A program made the translations under genes and the position numbers. From Photobacterium lutimaris (GTDB lineage Bacteria; Pseudomonadota; Gammaproteobacteria; Enterobacterales; Vibrionaceae): a stretch of DNA of 64,000 bases. Position 1 is the first letter of the stretch; each line of letters begins with the position of its first letter. The stretch is taken from positions 62,001-126,000 of the forward strand of contig NZ_PYMH01000007.1 in the NCBI RefSeq assembly GCF_003025555.1, given 5' to 3'. Under the pieces are notes generated by a model. It searched no databases and had not been told where the DNA came from. It saw nothing but the letters and a program-made list of their open reading frames with translations. Below are positions 41,996 through 53,598 of this stretch, piece after piece.

Positions 41996-44338
41996 CTATT
42001 TCTTCTTGGCGTTGGCAAAAGCGGCTGCGAATGCACCGCCCATCGCGTTGTTGCCATTGTCAGCCGGTTTGTTCTGGCGCTGACGTGACTGGTGATTGCC
42101 CTGTGGACGGTTGCCCGGTGAACGCTCGCCCTGCGGCTTGCGAGCCGGCTTGTTGTCCTGGCCCGGCTCATCGCTTAGGCGCATCGACATGCCGATGCGT
42201 TTGCGCTGCAAGTCCACTTCCATCACCTTGACCTTGACGATATCGCCGGCCTTGACCACTTCGCGCGGGTCGGAGACAAACTTGTCCGACAGCGCCGAGA
42301 TATGTACCAGACCATCCTGGTGGACACCGACATCGACGAAGGCACCGAAGTTGGTGACATTGGTGATCACCCCTTCAAGTACCATGCCCGGGATCAGATC
42401 TTTGACCTCGTTGACCCCTTCGGCGAAGGTGGCGGTCTTGAACTCGGGACGCGGATCGCGGCCCGGCTTATCGAGCTCGCTGATGATATCGGTGACGGTC
42501 GGCAGGCCGAATTTCTCATCGGTGTAGTCTGCGGCCTTGACCGTGCGCAGGAACTCGCTGTTGCCGATGATCGCATCGAGCGCCTTGTCGTTGGCCGCCG
42601 CAATGTTCTTGACCACGGCATAGGATTCCGGGTGCACCGCTGAGCTATCAAGCGGGTTCTTGCCGCCCATGATCCGCAGGAAGCCAGCACACTGCTCGAA
42701 GGCTTTTGGCCCAAGACGGGAGACTTTTTTCAGCGTGGTGCGGCTGTCGAAGCGGCCGTTTTCATCGCGGTAGCTAACAATGTTCTGGGCAATGGTACCG
42801 TTGAGGCCTGCCACGCGGGTCAGCAAGGCCGGTGAGGCAGTATTAACATCGACACCCACGGCATTTACACAGTCCTCGACCACCGCATCCAGGCGCTTGG
42901 CCAGCATGCTCTGGCTGACATCATGCTGGTACTGGCCCACACCGATGGATTTCGGGTCGATTTTAACCAGCTCGGCCAGCGGATCTTGCAGGCGGCGACC
43001 GATAGATACCGCGCCACGCAGGGAGACATCCAGATTCGGGAACTCATTGGCGGCCAGCTCGGAAGCGGAGTAGACCGATGCCCCGGCTTCGCTCACCATC
43101 ACGCTTTGGATCTTGAGGTTGTTGTCCTTGAGCAGACTGGCAACAAAGCTGTCTGTTTCACGTGAAGCAGTACCGTTGCCGATCGCAATCAAATCGACAT
43201 CGTGCTTGATAAGCAGTGCCAGCAAGGAAGCTTCTGCTTCGGCGACACGAGCGCGGGCGGTGTGCGGATAGATAGTGGCGGTATCAAGGACTTTGCCGGT
43301 GCTATCGACAACCGCGATTTTACAGCCGGTACGCAAACCCGGATCCAGCGCCAGCGTCACGCGCGGGCCGGCCGGTGCGGCCATCAGCAAGTCCTTGAGG
43401 TTGTCGGCAAACACCTGCATCGCGCCGTCTTCGGCTTTTTCCTTCAGTGCCGCCATCAGTTCGGTTTCCAGGTGCATGGCAATTTTGATCCGCCATGCCC
43501 AGCTGATCACCTGTTTACGCCAGATATCGGCCGGCTGGGTACCCAAGGTCACCCCAAGGTGGTCGGCAATCATTACTTCGCAGTAGGAGCCGCGAACGCC
43601 TTCGTCCTGATTGGGATCGGCATTGAGGCTGATTTGCAAAAAGCCTTCGTTACGGCCACGGAATAGGGCCAAAGCGCGGTGGGAAGGGATATTCTTGAAC
43701 GCTTCGTGGTACTCGAAGTAGTCCTTGAACTTGGCTCCTTCCTGCTCTTTGCCTTCCACCACCCGTGAGGTAAGCTCGGCTTGAGATAGCAGATGGCGAC
43801 GAATTTTCTCCAGCAGCGTAGCATCTTCGGCAAAGCGCTCCATCAAAATGGCGCGGGCACCGTCGAGCACGGCTTTGGTATCGGCAAAGCCCTTGTCGGC
43901 ATCGACATAGGCAGAAGCACTGTCGTCTGGTGTTTGGCTTGGATCGGCCCACAGCGAGTCGGCCAGCGGCTCAATACCTGCTTCAATAGCAATTTGGCCT
44001 TTGGTACGGCGCTTGGGCTTGTAAGGCAGGTAGAGATCTTCCAAGCGGGTCTTGCTGTCGGCATCGTTGATGGCCGCTTCGAGCGCGGCAGTCAGCTTGC
44101 CCTGCTCGGTAATGGACTTGATGATCACCTGGCGGCGGTCTTCGAGCTCGCGCAGGTAGCCAAGGCGAGATTCGAGGTTACGGAGCTGGGTATCATCCAG
44201 TCCGCCGGTGACTTCTTTACGGTAACGGGCCACGAAAGGCACGGTGTTACCATCATCGAGCAAAGTGATTGCGGCTGTGACTTGTTCCTGGCGAACATTC
44301 AGCTCGTTGGCAATCAACTGGTTGATCGTATTGCTCAT
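41996..44338 (-). CDS. tex: RNA-binding transcriptional accessory protein Tex
   Basis: A 780-residue Tex protein (E. coli YhgF), a nucleic-acid-binding factor involved in transcription. Domain order is: N-terminal helical region, YqgF/RNase H-like domain around residues 330-450 ([17 protein letters not shown]), helix-hairpin-helix motifs around 500-560 ([19 protein letters not shown]), and the S1 RNA-binding domain near 650-725 ([20 protein letters not shown]). A basic, Gln/Asn-rich tail follows. greB lies 113 bases upstream on the same strand, a conserved pair. Confidence 0.94.
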   Translation of the reverse strand: MSNTINQLIANELNVRQEQVTAAITLLDDGNTVPFVARYRKEVTGGLDDTQLRNLESRLGYLRELEDRRQVIIKSITEQGKLTAALEAAINDADSKTRLEDLYLPYKPKRRTKGQIAIEAGIEPLADSLWADPSQTPDDSASAYVDADKGFADTKAVLDGARAILMERFAEDATLLEKIRRHLLSQAELTSRVVEGKEQEGAKFKDYFEYHEAFKNIPSHRALALFRGRNEGFLQISLNADPNQDEGVRGSYCEVMIADHLGVTLGTQPADIWRKQVISWAWRIKIAMHLETELMAALKEKAEDGAMQVFADNLKDLLMAAPAGPRVTLALDPGLRTGCKIAVVDSTGKVLDTATIYPHTARARVAEAEASLLALLIKHDVDLIAIGNGTASRETDSFVASLLKDNNLKIQSVMVSEAGASVYSASELAANEFPNLDVSLRGAVSIGRRLQDPLAELVKIDPKSIGVGQYQHDVSQSMLAKRLDAVVEDCVNAVGVDVNTASPALLTRVAGLNGTIAQNIVSYRDENGRFDSRTTLKKVSRLGPKAFEQCAGFLRIMGGKNPLDSSAVHPESYAVVKNIAAANDKALDAIIGNSEFLRTVKAADYTDEKFGLPTVTDIISELDKPGRDPRPEFKTATFAEGVNEVKDLIPGMVLEGVITNVTNFGAFVDVGVHQDGLVHISALSDKFVSDPREVVKAGDIVKVKVMEVDLQRKRIGMSMRLSDEPGQDNKPARKPQGERSPGNRPQGNHQSRQRQNKPADNGNNAMGGAFAAAFANAKKK

Positions 44339-44451
44339 CCGTTCATTTCTCTTGTTGTCTTGTATAGGCCCATTCTACGGGCGATTGGGGGGCAGGCAAG
44401 GTATTGCGTGTTAGCGATTTGTCAGTATCTGACAGCGTTATCAAACTGCAA

Positions 44452-44922
44452 CTACTGATAGCGGATACTGTTGACAAACCACTCTTTTTTTCCTGCCGGC
44501 GTGTTCACTTCCACCTCGTCATCGACTTCTTTTTTCAGCAGGGCGCGGGCCATGGGTGAGTCAATCGAGATGTAGTCGTTGCGGCCGTAAATCTCGTCCG
44601 GGCCGACAATGCGGAACGCTTTGGTCTCGCCGTCGTCGTTTTCAATTTCGACAAAGGCCCCAAAGAAAATCTTGCCGTCTTGCTGCGGGGAATAATCGAC
44701 AACCTTTACTTGCTCCAGGCGCTTGCGCAGATAGCGGACCCGACGGTCGATCTCGCGCAGGCGCTTCTTGTTGTACTGGTAGTCGGCATTTTCGGAGCGG
44801 TCGCCAAGGCTGGCAGCCCAAGTGACTTTTTTGGTGACTTCGGGACGCTCCTCCCTCCACAGAAAGTCGAGTTCCTTTTTGAGTTTGTCATAGCCCTCGC
44901 GGGTGATGAGGTTGGTTTTCAT
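44452..44922 (-). CDS. greB: transcription elongation factor GreB
   Basis: A 156-residue factor that enters the RNA polymerase secondary channel and stimulates cleavage of backtracked RNA. The N-terminal coiled coil carries the acidic tip in SLGDRSENADYQYNKKRLRE, the GreB/GreA hallmark. The C-terminal FKBP-like domain includes FRIVGPDEIYGRNDYISIDS. The longer basic loop (RRVRYLRKRLEQVKV) supports GreB over GreA. It is divergent from ompR, as in E. coli. Confidence 0.94.
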   Translation of the reverse strand: MKTNLITREGYDKLKKELDFLWREERPEVTKKVTWAASLGDRSENADYQYNKKRLREIDRRVRYLRKRLEQVKVVDYSPQQDGKIFFGAFVEIENDDGETKAFRIVGPDEIYGRNDYISIDSPMARALLKKEVDDEVEVNTPAGKKEWFVNSIRYQ

Positions 44923-45248
44923 TGCAGGGTCCGGTTTATATCGGGGGCTGAAAGCTGAACGTGTCTTGGTTTCACATAGTCGTTCGGTACGAGGTACAGA
45001 TCAAGTCTCAGCCACTCAGAATGCGTATTGTTTTGGATAGTTCATTGAATTTAGGTTAGTTTAAGAGGTAGGTAAACAAAGATTGTTGTTACGGTAACAG
45101 AGAAAAATCACCATAAAACTGGCGCTTCTGACATAAACGGTAACAATTTAGTGGTCATTTTAGCGGCAAATTTCAGCTAACCGCTGGGTACGTCGAGTAA
45201 AATACGGCCAAAGCACGATAAATTTGGTCGATGCAAGTAAGGTGAGAT
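44923..45248. other. greB-ompR divergent intergenic region
   Basis: 326 bases with promoters in both directions. The sequence GGTAACA occurs twice (near 45093 and 45139), once within the palindrome GTTACGGTAAC. TAAAAT near 45198 could be a -10 element of ompR. No open reading frame or hairpin terminator is visible. Confidence 0.45.
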
Positions 45249-45968
45249 ATGCAGGAAAATTATAAGATTCTGGTTGTTGATGATGACATGCGCCTGCGTG
45301 CGCTACTGGAGCGTTACCTGTCAGAGCAGGGCTTCCAAGTACGCAGCGTGGCCAACGGTGAGCAAATGGACCGCTTATTGTCCCGTGAAACCTTTCACCT
45401 GATGGTATTGGATTTGATGCTGCCGGGCGAAGATGGCCTATCTATTTGTCGTCGTTTACGTAACGCCAATAACATGCTGCCGATCCTGATGTTGACCGCT
45501 AAGGGCGATGAAGTGGATCGCATTGTTGGGCTGGAAGTTGGTGCTGATGACTACCTGCCTAAGCCATTCAACCCGCGTGAACTACTGGCCCGTATTCGTG
45601 CCGTATTGCGCCGCCAAACCGTTGAAGCACCGGGTGCCCCGAGTGTTGATAGCAAGGTTATCGAGTTCGGTGAATTCCGCCTTAATCTGGGGACCCGTGA
45701 AATGTTCCGTGGCGAAGAGTCAATGCCACTGACCTCGGGTGAATTTGCGGTATTGAAAGCTTTGGTGACCAATGCCCGTGAACCAATGTCCCGTGACAAG
45801 CTGATGAACATGGCCCGTGGCCGTGAATATTCGGCGATGGAGCGTTCGATTGACGTTCAAATCTCTCGTCTGCGCCGGATGATTGAAGAAGATCCAAGCC
45901 GTCCGCGTTACATCCAGACCGTTTGGGGACTGGGTTACGTGTTTGTTCCGGATGGCAGCGAGGCGTAA
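45249..45968 (+). CDS. ompR: response regulator OmpR
   Basis: A 239-residue two-component regulator of porin and envelope genes. The receiver domain has the acidic pocket VVDDDMRLRALLERYL and phospho-acceptor Asp55 in LMVLDLMLPGEDG. The winged-helix DNA-binding domain ends in RPRYIQTVWGLGYVFVPDG. Length and residues match E. coli OmpR. envZ begins 3 bases after its stop, so the pair is one operon. Confidence 0.96.
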   Translation: MQENYKILVVDDDMRLRALLERYLSEQGFQVRSVANGEQMDRLLSRETFHLMVLDLMLPGEDGLSICRRLRNANNMLPILMLTAKGDEVDRIVGLEVGADDYLPKPFNPRELLARIRAVLRRQTVEAPGAPSVDSKVIEFGEFRLNLGTREMFRGEESMPLTSGEFAVLKALVTNAREPMSRDKLMNMARGREYSAMERSIDVQISRLRRMIEEDPSRPRYIQTVWGLGYVFVPDGSEA

Positions 45969-45971
45969 GCC

Positions 45972-47336
45972 ATGCGACTGTCGCCACGCAGCACGTTTAC
46001 CCGGACACTGATCCTTCTGGCTGGCTTGCTGATAGCCAGCCAGATTTTTTCTTATCTGGCTGTCCTCAATTATGCCTTGCTGCCGAGCCTGCAGCAGTTC
46101 AACCGGATCCTCGCCTATGAAGTGCGCTTGATGCTCAAGGAGGATGTGGAGCTGGCCGACGGCAACACCTTCCACCTTGATACTCCGCTGCGCCGCCAGT
46201 TGCTTGAGCAATTGGGCGTGACCTTGCACGCTGAAGACGGGACCGATCCGATCCATGACGAGGAGCTGCAGGAATTTTCCAAGGCGACCGTGATTGAGTA
46301 TCTCAGCGAGGAGATGACCCAGGAGCTGGAGTCACCGACAGAGGTACGTCTGGTGCTGGGGGCGGAAAGTTATGTACTGTGGCTGAAAAGCGAGTCGATA
46401 CCCGGTTACCTGATGCGGATCCCGCTCTCTGAGTTGCAGGAAGATGATTTCTCGCCGCTGTTCCACTACAGCTTGATCATTGCCTTTATGGTGATTGCGG
46501 GCGGCTGGTTGTTTATCCGGATCCAGAACCGACCGTTGGTGGCACTGGAGCAAGCTGCCTTGCAGGTGGCTAGGGGCGAAACGCCGCCAGTATTACCTGA
46601 ACGTGGGGCATCGGAGATTCGCGCCGTGACCAAGGCTTTCAACAGGATGTCGGCGGGTATCAAGCAGCTTGAAGATGATCGCGCCCTGCTAATGGCGGGG
46701 GTGAGCCACGACTTGCGTACACCATTGACCCGGATCCGCTTGGCGACCGAAATGATGTCACCGGAAGATGGTTACTTGGCCGAGAGCATGATTAAGGACA
46801 CCGAGGAGTGTAACGATATCATCAGCCAGTTCATGGACTACCTCAAGTCAACCAAAAAGCAGGCAGAGGAAGAGCTGGAACTTAACTATCTGCTGGAAGA
46901 AGTCGCGGAAGCCGAAGGCAGTTATGAACGCCAGATCGAGCTTGAACTGACCGAAATCCCCGGTGTTGTTGTCGGTAACGGGGTGTCAATTAAGCGTTCT
47001 ATCGCCAACTTGGTGGTCAATGCCCAGCGTTATGGCAATGGTTGGGTCAAGATATCCAGTGGTACGGCTGCAGATCGCAAGAGTGCGTGGTTCTGTGTCG
47101 AGGATGACGGTCCCGGAATTGATCCCGAGCAGGTTGCAAGGATGTTCCAGCCATTGACCCGTGGGGACACGGCACGTGGTACGGACACCGAAGGGACGGG
47201 CTTGGGACTGGCGATTGTCAAACGTATCATCGACCAGTACGAAGGGGTCATTCAGGTCTCCAACCGCCGCGAAGGTGGCTTGCGGGTGCAGATCAGCTTG
47301 CCCTTGCTCGTTAAGAAGTTGCCGGTCAAAAAGTAA
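45972..47336 (+). CDS. envZ: osmosensor histidine kinase EnvZ
   Basis: A 454-residue inner-membrane sensor kinase, the partner of OmpR. Two membrane helices (about residues 13-35 and 160-182) flank a periplasmic domain. The HAMP domain follows, then the H-box [20 protein letters not shown] with the phosphorylated His. The ATP-binding domain has the N-box [10 protein letters not shown], the G1 box DDGPGI and the G2 box GTGLGLAIV. It ends at a strong terminator. Confidence 0.95.
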   Translation: MRLSPRSTFTRTLILLAGLLIASQIFSYLAVLNYALLPSLQQFNRILAYEVRLMLKEDVELADGNTFHLDTPLRRQLLEQLGVTLHAEDGTDPIHDEELQEFSKATVIEYLSEEMTQELESPTEVRLVLGAESYVLWLKSESIPGYLMRIPLSELQEDDFSPLFHYSLIIAFMVIAGGWLFIRIQNRPLVALEQAALQVARGETPPVLPERGASEIRAVTKAFNRMSAGIKQLEDDRALLMAGVSHDLRTPLTRIRLATEMMSPEDGYLAESMIKDTEECNDIISQFMDYLKSTKKQAEEELELNYLLEEVAEAEGSYERQIELELTEIPGVVVGNGVSIKRSIANLVVNAQRYGNGWVKISSGTAADRKSAWFCVEDDGPGIDPEQVARMFQPLTRGDTARGTDTEGTGLGLAIVKRIIDQYEGVIQVSNRREGGLRVQISLPLLVKKLPVKK

Positions 47337-47370
47337 CGGTTTATCGCCTTAACCAAGGCTGTGTGACGTA

Positions 47371-47405
47371 AAAAAAGCGAAGGTGATATCACCTTCGCTT
47401 TTTTA
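47371..47405. terminator. bidirectional terminator between envZ and recG
   Basis: 14-bp stem AAAAAGCGAAGGTG / CACCTTCGCTTTTT with loop ATAT and T runs on both strands, between convergent genes. Confidence 0.9.
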
Positions 47406-47428
47406 TTGCCTGGCATTCGGTCCGCTCT

Positions 47429-49510
47429 TTAGGCATTTGAATAGTTCTCCCGCTGGCCGAGCCAGCGGTCGATAATCGCCTTGGCGTTGTCCGGGTAGTT
47501 ATCGTGCAGGTAGCGGGCCAGTTTCTGGACCTGGGGGATCAGGTGCTGGTCACGGATCAGATCGGCGACTTTGAAATCGGCCACACCGGTTTGCTTGGTG
47601 CCGAGCAATTCGCCGGGACCGCGAATTTCCAAATCGCGTTGGGCAATCACAAAGCCATCGCTGCTCTCGCGCAGTACCCCCAGTCGTTTCTGTGCCGTTT
47701 TCGATAGCGGGGCGTGGTAGAGCAGCACACAGTGGCTGGCGACATTGCCTCGGCCAACCCGGCCGCGTAACTGGTGCAGCTGGGCCAATCCGAGCCGTTC
47801 GGGGTTTTCAATGACCATCAGGCTGGAGTTGGGGACGTCGACGCCCACTTCGATAACTGTGGTGGCAACCAAGAGGTGCAGCTCGCCATCCTTGAAGCGC
47901 TTCATCACTTGTTGTTTTTCTGCCGGTTTCATTCTGCCATGGACCAAGCCGATATTGAGCTCCGGCAACTGGGCCGTTAGCTCGTCGGCGGTATCGGAGG
48001 CGGCTTGCGCTTCCAGGACCTCGGACTCATCAATCAGGGTACAGACCCAGTAGGCCTGACGGCCTTCATTGAGGCAGGCTGAGCGAATGCGTTCGATGAT
48101 TTCCTGGCGGCGTGAGTCGGGCAGGGCCACGGTTTGGATCGGGGTACGGCCCGGTGGCAGCTCATCAATGACCGAGGTTTCCAAGTCGGCATAGGCGGTC
48201 ATCGCCAAGGTCCGCGGAATCGGGGTCGCGGTCATGATCAACTGGTGCGGATAACAACCACCGTTGGCCCCTTTCTCGCGCAGCTCTAGGCGCTGGTGGA
48301 CCCCGAAGCGGTGCTGTTCGTCGATAATGACCAACGTGAGGTTATTGAATACCACCTGATCCTGGAACAGGGCGTGGGTACCCACCACCATTTTGGCGTC
48401 GCCACTTTCGATGCGGGCTAATTCTTTGTCGCGGGCCTTGCCCTTGAGCTTGCCGGCTAGCCAACCGACTTCAATGTCCATTGGGTTGAGCCAGGTGGCA
48501 AAGTTGATGGCATGCTGTTCGGCCAGCAATTCGGTTGGTGCCATTAGGGCCACTTGATAGCCATGCTCGATCGCACGCAGTGCGGCCAGGGCGGCAACCA
48601 GGGTTTTACCCGAGCCTACATCACCCTGAACCAAGCGCATCATCGGGTGTGGCACGGCAAGATCGCGTTCGATATCGGCGACCACCCTTTGCTGGGCACC
48701 GGTTGGGGTGAACGGCAGGCTTTTTAGCAGCTTGTCTTTGAGCGTATTGCTTTCGGCAAGCGGCCAGGCGGCATGGCGTTGACTCTTGTGGCGTACAGCC
48801 AGCATCGACAGGTTTTGTGCCAGCAGCTCTTCGAGGATCAGACGCTGTTGGGCCGGGTGCTTGCCTTCTTCGAGTTGGTCGAGCGATACATCCGGTGTTG
48901 GCCGGTGCATCACGTGCAGCGCTTGGGAGAGGGTCATCTGGCGGTCGTACAGGCCTTCCGGTAGCAATTCGCGCACCGCAGATTTGTCGAGCAGGCGCAT
49001 GGCTTGATCGGTCAAGTTACGCAAGGTCAACTGGCGTAGGCCATCGGTGGTCGGGTAAACCGGCGTCAGGGTTTCTTCGGTGCTGAGTTCGGTAGGCTCG
49101 GAGAATACCTTGTAGTCGGGGTGGATGATCTCCAGCCCGTACTTGCCGCGCTTGATCTCGCCGTAGGCCTTGACCTGCTTGCCTTCGCTCAGGCTGTTTT
49201 TCATCGCCGCGTTGAAGTTGAAAAAGCGCAGGGTGGCACTGCCGCTCTGGTCACTGATCTTGACGGTCAGCATCCGGCGTTTGCCAAAGGCGATGTTGCT
49301 GCTGAGCACCTCGCCCTGAATCGTCAGGTGCTGACCGGCCATCGCACTGGCAATCGGCCAGATCCGGGTGCGGTCTTCGTAGCGGAGCGGTAGGTGGAAG
49401 AGGAGATCCTGCACCGTGTGCAGACCGATTTTTTCCAGTTTTTCTGCCATTTTGGCACCGACCCCCGACAGTTCTGTCAGGGCAATGGTATCGAGAAGTT
49501 TTCCGCTCAT
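47429..49510 (-). CDS. recG: ATP-dependent DNA helicase RecG
   Basis: A 693-residue branch-migrating helicase that rewinds stalled forks and recombination intermediates. The N-terminal wedge domain carries an OB fold (about residues 50-150). Walker A is LVQGDVGSGKTLVAALAAL, Walker B is VIIDEQHRFGVHQR, and the helicase C half has MKPAEKQQVMKRFKDG and QLRGRVGRGNVASHCVLLY. Length equals E. coli RecG. It is the last gene of the spoT-trmH-recG row, 12 bases after trmH. Confidence 0.96.
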   Translation of the reverse strand: MSGKLLDTIALTELSGVGAKMAEKLEKIGLHTVQDLLFHLPLRYEDRTRIWPIASAMAGQHLTIQGEVLSSNIAFGKRRMLTVKISDQSGSATLRFFNFNAAMKNSLSEGKQVKAYGEIKRGKYGLEIIHPDYKVFSEPTELSTEETLTPVYPTTDGLRQLTLRNLTDQAMRLLDKSAVRELLPEGLYDRQMTLSQALHVMHRPTPDVSLDQLEEGKHPAQQRLILEELLAQNLSMLAVRHKSQRHAAWPLAESNTLKDKLLKSLPFTPTGAQQRVVADIERDLAVPHPMMRLVQGDVGSGKTLVAALAALRAIEHGYQVALMAPTELLAEQHAINFATWLNPMDIEVGWLAGKLKGKARDKELARIESGDAKMVVGTHALFQDQVVFNNLTLVIIDEQHRFGVHQRLELREKGANGGCYPHQLIMTATPIPRTLAMTAYADLETSVIDELPPGRTPIQTVALPDSRRQEIIERIRSACLNEGRQAYWVCTLIDESEVLEAQAASDTADELTAQLPELNIGLVHGRMKPAEKQQVMKRFKDGELHLLVATTVIEVGVDVPNSSLMVIENPERLGLAQLHQLRGRVGRGNVASHCVLLYHAPLSKTAQKRLGVLRESSDGFVIAQRDLEIRGPGELLGTKQTGVADFKVADLIRDQHLIPQVQKLARYLHDNYPDNAKAIIDRWLGQRENYSNA

Positions 49511-49522
49511 CGCTACATCCGT

Positions 49523-50236
49523 TTATGGTAAGGTCTTTTTCTTTTTCGGCTCGGTGGCCTGCATGATGCTCCACCACTGGTCATCGGCAGCAATTTGGCC
49601 GTTCTCGTCCAGTGGCGGATAAGGCAGCCCCTTGCGGCGGGCAACCTTGGCCAGTACCGGGTGGCCGCGTTCGAACAGGATGCGGTGAACCACATCATCG
49701 GGCAGCGGGGTTTTATCTCTGTTATACATACCGGCATTTTGGCGCTGGCGCTGGGCTTCATACAAGATCAGGGCACTGGCCACTGAGACATTCAGTGACT
49801 GTACCATACCTACCATCGGGATGATGATATCCTGATCGGCCATCGACAGGGCTTCAGCGGTGATCCCATTTTTCTCGCCACCCAAGATAACAGCGGTTGG
49901 TTTGGTGTAGTCGATCTCACGAAAATCAACCGCAGTATCGGACAGGTTGGTTGCCAATACCTGCATCCCTTGCGCTTTTAGTGCACTGACCGCATCGACC
50001 ATCGTGTCGTGGGTTTCGAGCTCGACCCAGTTGCGGGCGCCGGCCGACGTGTGGCCCAGCACTTTCATGCCGTCTTTCGGCCATACGGCATGGACTTTGT
50101 GGATCCCGACGGCATCGGCGGTACGGACAATCGCCGAGACGTTATTGGGTTTGTGGACTTCTTCCATGCACACCGTCAAGTCTGGCTGGCGGGTGGCAAG
50201 GACCTCGTGGATACGTTGGAAGCGTTCTGGGCTCAT
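49523..50236 (-). CDS. trmH: tRNA (guanosine-18-2'-O)-methyltransferase TrmH
   Basis: A 237-residue SPOUT-class enzyme that methylates the ribose of G18 in tRNA. Motif 1 is NNVSAIVRTADAVG, motif 2 is AVILGGEKNGITAEAL, and motif 3 is IIPMVGMVQSLNVSVASAL; together these form the trefoil knot that binds SAM. The basic tail EPKKKKTLP is present. It lies between a terminator and recG, and its start is 78 bases after spoT. Confidence 0.94.
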   Translation of the reverse strand: MSPERFQRIHEVLATRQPDLTVCMEEVHKPNNVSAIVRTADAVGIHKVHAVWPKDGMKVLGHTSAGARNWVELETHDTMVDAVSALKAQGMQVLATNLSDTAVDFREIDYTKPTAVILGGEKNGITAEALSMADQDIIIPMVGMVQSLNVSVASALILYEAQRQRQNAGMYNRDKTPLPDDVVHRILFERGHPVLAKVARRKGLPYPPLDENGQIAADDQWWSIMQATEPKKKKTLP

Positions 50237-50256
50237 TGTTATATGTTACCTAAAGA

Positions 50257-50278
50257 AAACGCCCGAGAACGGGCGTTT
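50257..50278 (-). terminator. terminator between spoT and trmH
   Basis: 9-bp stem AAACGCCCG / CGGGCGTTT with loop AGAA; on the minus strand it is followed by TTTTCTTT. It would separate the gmk-rpoZ-spoT transcript from trmH-recG at least in part. Confidence 0.75.
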
Positions 50279-50314
50279 GTAATTTTTGACGGGCCAAGCG
50301 AGATGCTGGCGCGA

Positions 50315-52417
50315 TTAATTTTTCTGACGTGAAACACGCACCACATTGGGCATGACCCGGATCCGGCGCATGATATCGGCCAGATGGATACGTCCCTTGG
50401 TGGTCAGGCGCACGGTAATGGTGTACAGGCGACCGTCTTTCTCTTCCGTTGCCAGACCCTGGATATTCGATCCGGTTGCCGCAATGGTATTGGTCAAGTC
50501 GGCCAGTGCACCTTGGTGGTTTTGCATATCGACCTTGAGCGAGGTGACAAATTCCTGCTCGAAGTCCTCGCTCCACTCAACCGCCATGTATTTGTCCGGC
50601 TCTTTCTGGTAACCACGGATGTTGGCACATTCCTCGCGGTGGATCACCAAGCCTTTACCTGGACTGACATGGGCCATGATCGGGTCACCGTGGATAGGGT
50701 GACAGCAGTTGGCAAAGGTCAGCAAGATACCGTCAGCGCCGCGAATTGGCAGGCGTTGATCCGATTCTTTGTTTGTCAGTTCATCGGCGCTGCCCAGTAG
50801 GCGGCGGGCAATGACCACACTCATCAGCTCACCCAGACCAATTTCGGCCAGCAAGTCTTCGAGGTTTGCCAGGCGAAGATCAGTCAGTACCTGATGCAGG
50901 TTATCTTCATCAATTTGGTCGATGTTGATAGCACCAAGGGCATGGTTGAGCAGGCGGCGGCCAAGAGTGATGGACTCTTCGCGGCGCATGGTCTTGAGCA
51001 CCTGACGGATCTTGGTGCGGGCGCGGGACGTCACCACGTAGTTGAGCCAAGCGGCATTCGGGCGGGCACCCGGTGCGCTGATGATCTCAATGGTCTGGCC
51101 GTTTTTCAGCGGTTTGCTCAGCGGGTACGGCTGGCGCTCGACACGGGCACCGACACAGGCATTGCCGACATCGGTATGTACCGCGTAGGCAAAATCGACC
51201 GCGGTGGCCCCGACAGGCAATTCAACAATCCGGCCTTTCGGCGTAAAGACGTAGATTTCATCCGGGAACAGATCCGACTTAACGTTTTCAATGAACTCGA
51301 ACGAGCTACCGGCGCTCTGCTGAAGCTCAAGCAGGCTCTGCATCCAGCGCTGGGCTTTGACCTGCGCCGTGGTGCCTGAGCTCTCGCCGTCTTTGTAGGC
51401 CCAGTGGGCAGCGACACCTTTGTCGGCCATCTGGTCCATATCTTCGGTACGGATCTGAACTTCCACCGGGACCCCGTGCGGACCGACCAATGAGGTATGC
51501 AGCGATTGGTAGCCGTTGGCTTTCGGGATCGCGATATAGTCTTTCATGCGGCTCGGGCGGGGCTTATACAGGTTATGGACCTGCCCCAGTACGCGATAGC
51601 AGGTATCCAGATCTTTGATCAGTACGCGGAAGGCGTAGATGTCCATGATCGAGTGGAAGCGCTGCTCCTTGTTCTTCATCTTATTGTAGATGGAGTACAG
51701 GTTCTTTTCGCGGCCTTGCACCGTGCCATCAATCCCCGCGTCTTTGAGGCGACCTTCAATTTCGGCGTGGATCTTATTAATCATTTCTTTGCGGTTACCC
51801 CGTGCGGCAGCCACCACTTCCTTCAAAACACGGTAGCGGTTCGGATACAGGGCTTCGAAACCCAGTTCTTCCAGTTCGGTTTTGATGTTGTGGATACCCA
51901 GGCGGTGCGCCAGCGGAGAGAATATCTCCAGCGTTTCGCGGGCAATTCGGCGGCGTTTGTCCGGACGCAGGGCACCCAAGGTGCGCATATTGTGCGTACG
52001 GTCGGCCAGCTTGATGAGGATAACGCGAATATCATGGGCCATGGCCATGATCATCTTGCGGAAGTTCTCGGCTTGCGCTTCTTTGCGGTCGCGGAACTTC
52101 AGCTTGTCCAGCTTGGAGACGCCATCAACCAACTCGGCCACGGTAGAGCCAAAGCGACTGTCGAGATCGTCTTTGGTGACCTCGGTATCTTCGATGACAT
52201 CGTGGAGGAGGGCTGCCATCAAAGTTTCGTAGTCGAGGCGCATTTCGGCCAAGATACGAGCAACAGCAATGGGATGGATGATGTAAGGTTCGCCACTGGA
52301 GCGGGTCTGCCCTTCATGGGCATCACGCGCAACTAAATACGCCTGCCTGAGCGCCTCTATTTGAGACTCAGGCAGGTATTCGATTGCGACTTCTTTCAGG
52401 CTATCAAAAAGATACAA
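50315..52417 (-). CDS. spoT: bifunctional (p)ppGpp synthetase/hydrolase SpoT
   Basis: A 700-residue stringent-response enzyme that breaks down and, under some stresses, makes (p)ppGpp. Hydrolase HD motif is ALLHDVIEDTEVTKDD (about residues 68-83). The synthetase domain has RFHSIMDIYAFRVLIKDLDT and PKANGYQSLHTSLVGPHG. The TGS domain (about 385-445, VFTPKGRIVELPVGATAVDF) and a C-terminal ACT domain follow. The hydrolase residues and position after rpoZ (18 bases) support SpoT over RelA. Confidence 0.96.
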   Translation of the reverse strand: MYLFDSLKEVAIEYLPESQIEALRQAYLVARDAHEGQTRSSGEPYIIHPIAVARILAEMRLDYETLMAALLHDVIEDTEVTKDDLDSRFGSTVAELVDGVSKLDKLKFRDRKEAQAENFRKMIMAMAHDIRVILIKLADRTHNMRTLGALRPDKRRRIARETLEIFSPLAHRLGIHNIKTELEELGFEALYPNRYRVLKEVVAAARGNRKEMINKIHAEIEGRLKDAGIDGTVQGREKNLYSIYNKMKNKEQRFHSIMDIYAFRVLIKDLDTCYRVLGQVHNLYKPRPSRMKDYIAIPKANGYQSLHTSLVGPHGVPVEVQIRTEDMDQMADKGVAAHWAYKDGESSGTTAQVKAQRWMQSLLELQQSAGSSFEFIENVKSDLFPDEIYVFTPKGRIVELPVGATAVDFAYAVHTDVGNACVGARVERQPYPLSKPLKNGQTIEIISAPGARPNAAWLNYVVTSRARTKIRQVLKTMRREESITLGRRLLNHALGAINIDQIDEDNLHQVLTDLRLANLEDLLAEIGLGELMSVVIARRLLGSADELTNKESDQRLPIRGADGILLTFANCCHPIHGDPIMAHVSPGKGLVIHREECANIRGYQKEPDKYMAVEWSEDFEQEFVTSLKVDMQNHQGALADLTNTIAATGSNIQGLATEEKDGRLYTITVRLTTKGRIHLADIMRRIRVMPNVVRVSRQKN

Positions 52418-52435
52418 TTCGCCCGGTTCCCTGAA

Positions 52436-52711
52436 TTAACGGTTGTCGCCGGCAATAGCGCTAACAGCTGCTAGCTCTGCCGCTTCTTGCTCTTGAAGTT
52501 CCTGACGCTCGCGAGCATCAAGGATATCTTTAGTGATTAGGCCTTCTTCGATTTCACGAAGTGCGATCACTGTGTACTTGTCGTTTTCTTCAGGTACCAG
52601 TGGATCCTTACCGCCAGTTTGCATCTGACGAGCGCGGCGTGAAGCAATTTGGATCAGATCGAAACGGTTGCCAATTTTATCAACAGCGTCTTGAACGGTT
52701 ACGCGTGCCAT
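52436..52711 (-). CDS. rpoZ: RNA polymerase omega subunit
   Basis: A 91-residue omega subunit that helps assemble RNA polymerase and forms part of ppGpp site 1. The start [20 protein letters not shown] and [20 protein letters not shown] are invariant in enterobacteria and vibrios. It lies 51 bases after gmk and 18 before spoT, the classical operon. Confidence 0.97.
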   Translation of the reverse strand: MARVTVQDAVDKIGNRFDLIQIASRRARQMQTGGKDPLVPEENDKYTVIALREIEEGLITKDILDARERQELQEQEAAELAAVSAIAGDNR

Positions 52712-52762
52712 GGAGGACTCCAGTGGTTATATAAGTAAAGAGGGAAAATTGTACAAAAATAC

Positions 52763-53392
<630 letters not shown>

Positions 53393-53598
53393 CTATTTTC
53401 ACTCAGTGATAGAAGGGCGCGCAGATTATCATGAACCGCGTGCAAAAGAAATTAGCTGGCTGCTTGAAAATTCAACTTTTTGTCTACGATCAGAGAGCCA
53501 ATAAATTAAGCCTAGTTGAATTTAGTGTTGCCGAGATAGCCTTATTTCAGGTTATCTTGACCTTAATGGTGAAATATAATGTGACCCATGCCATTACT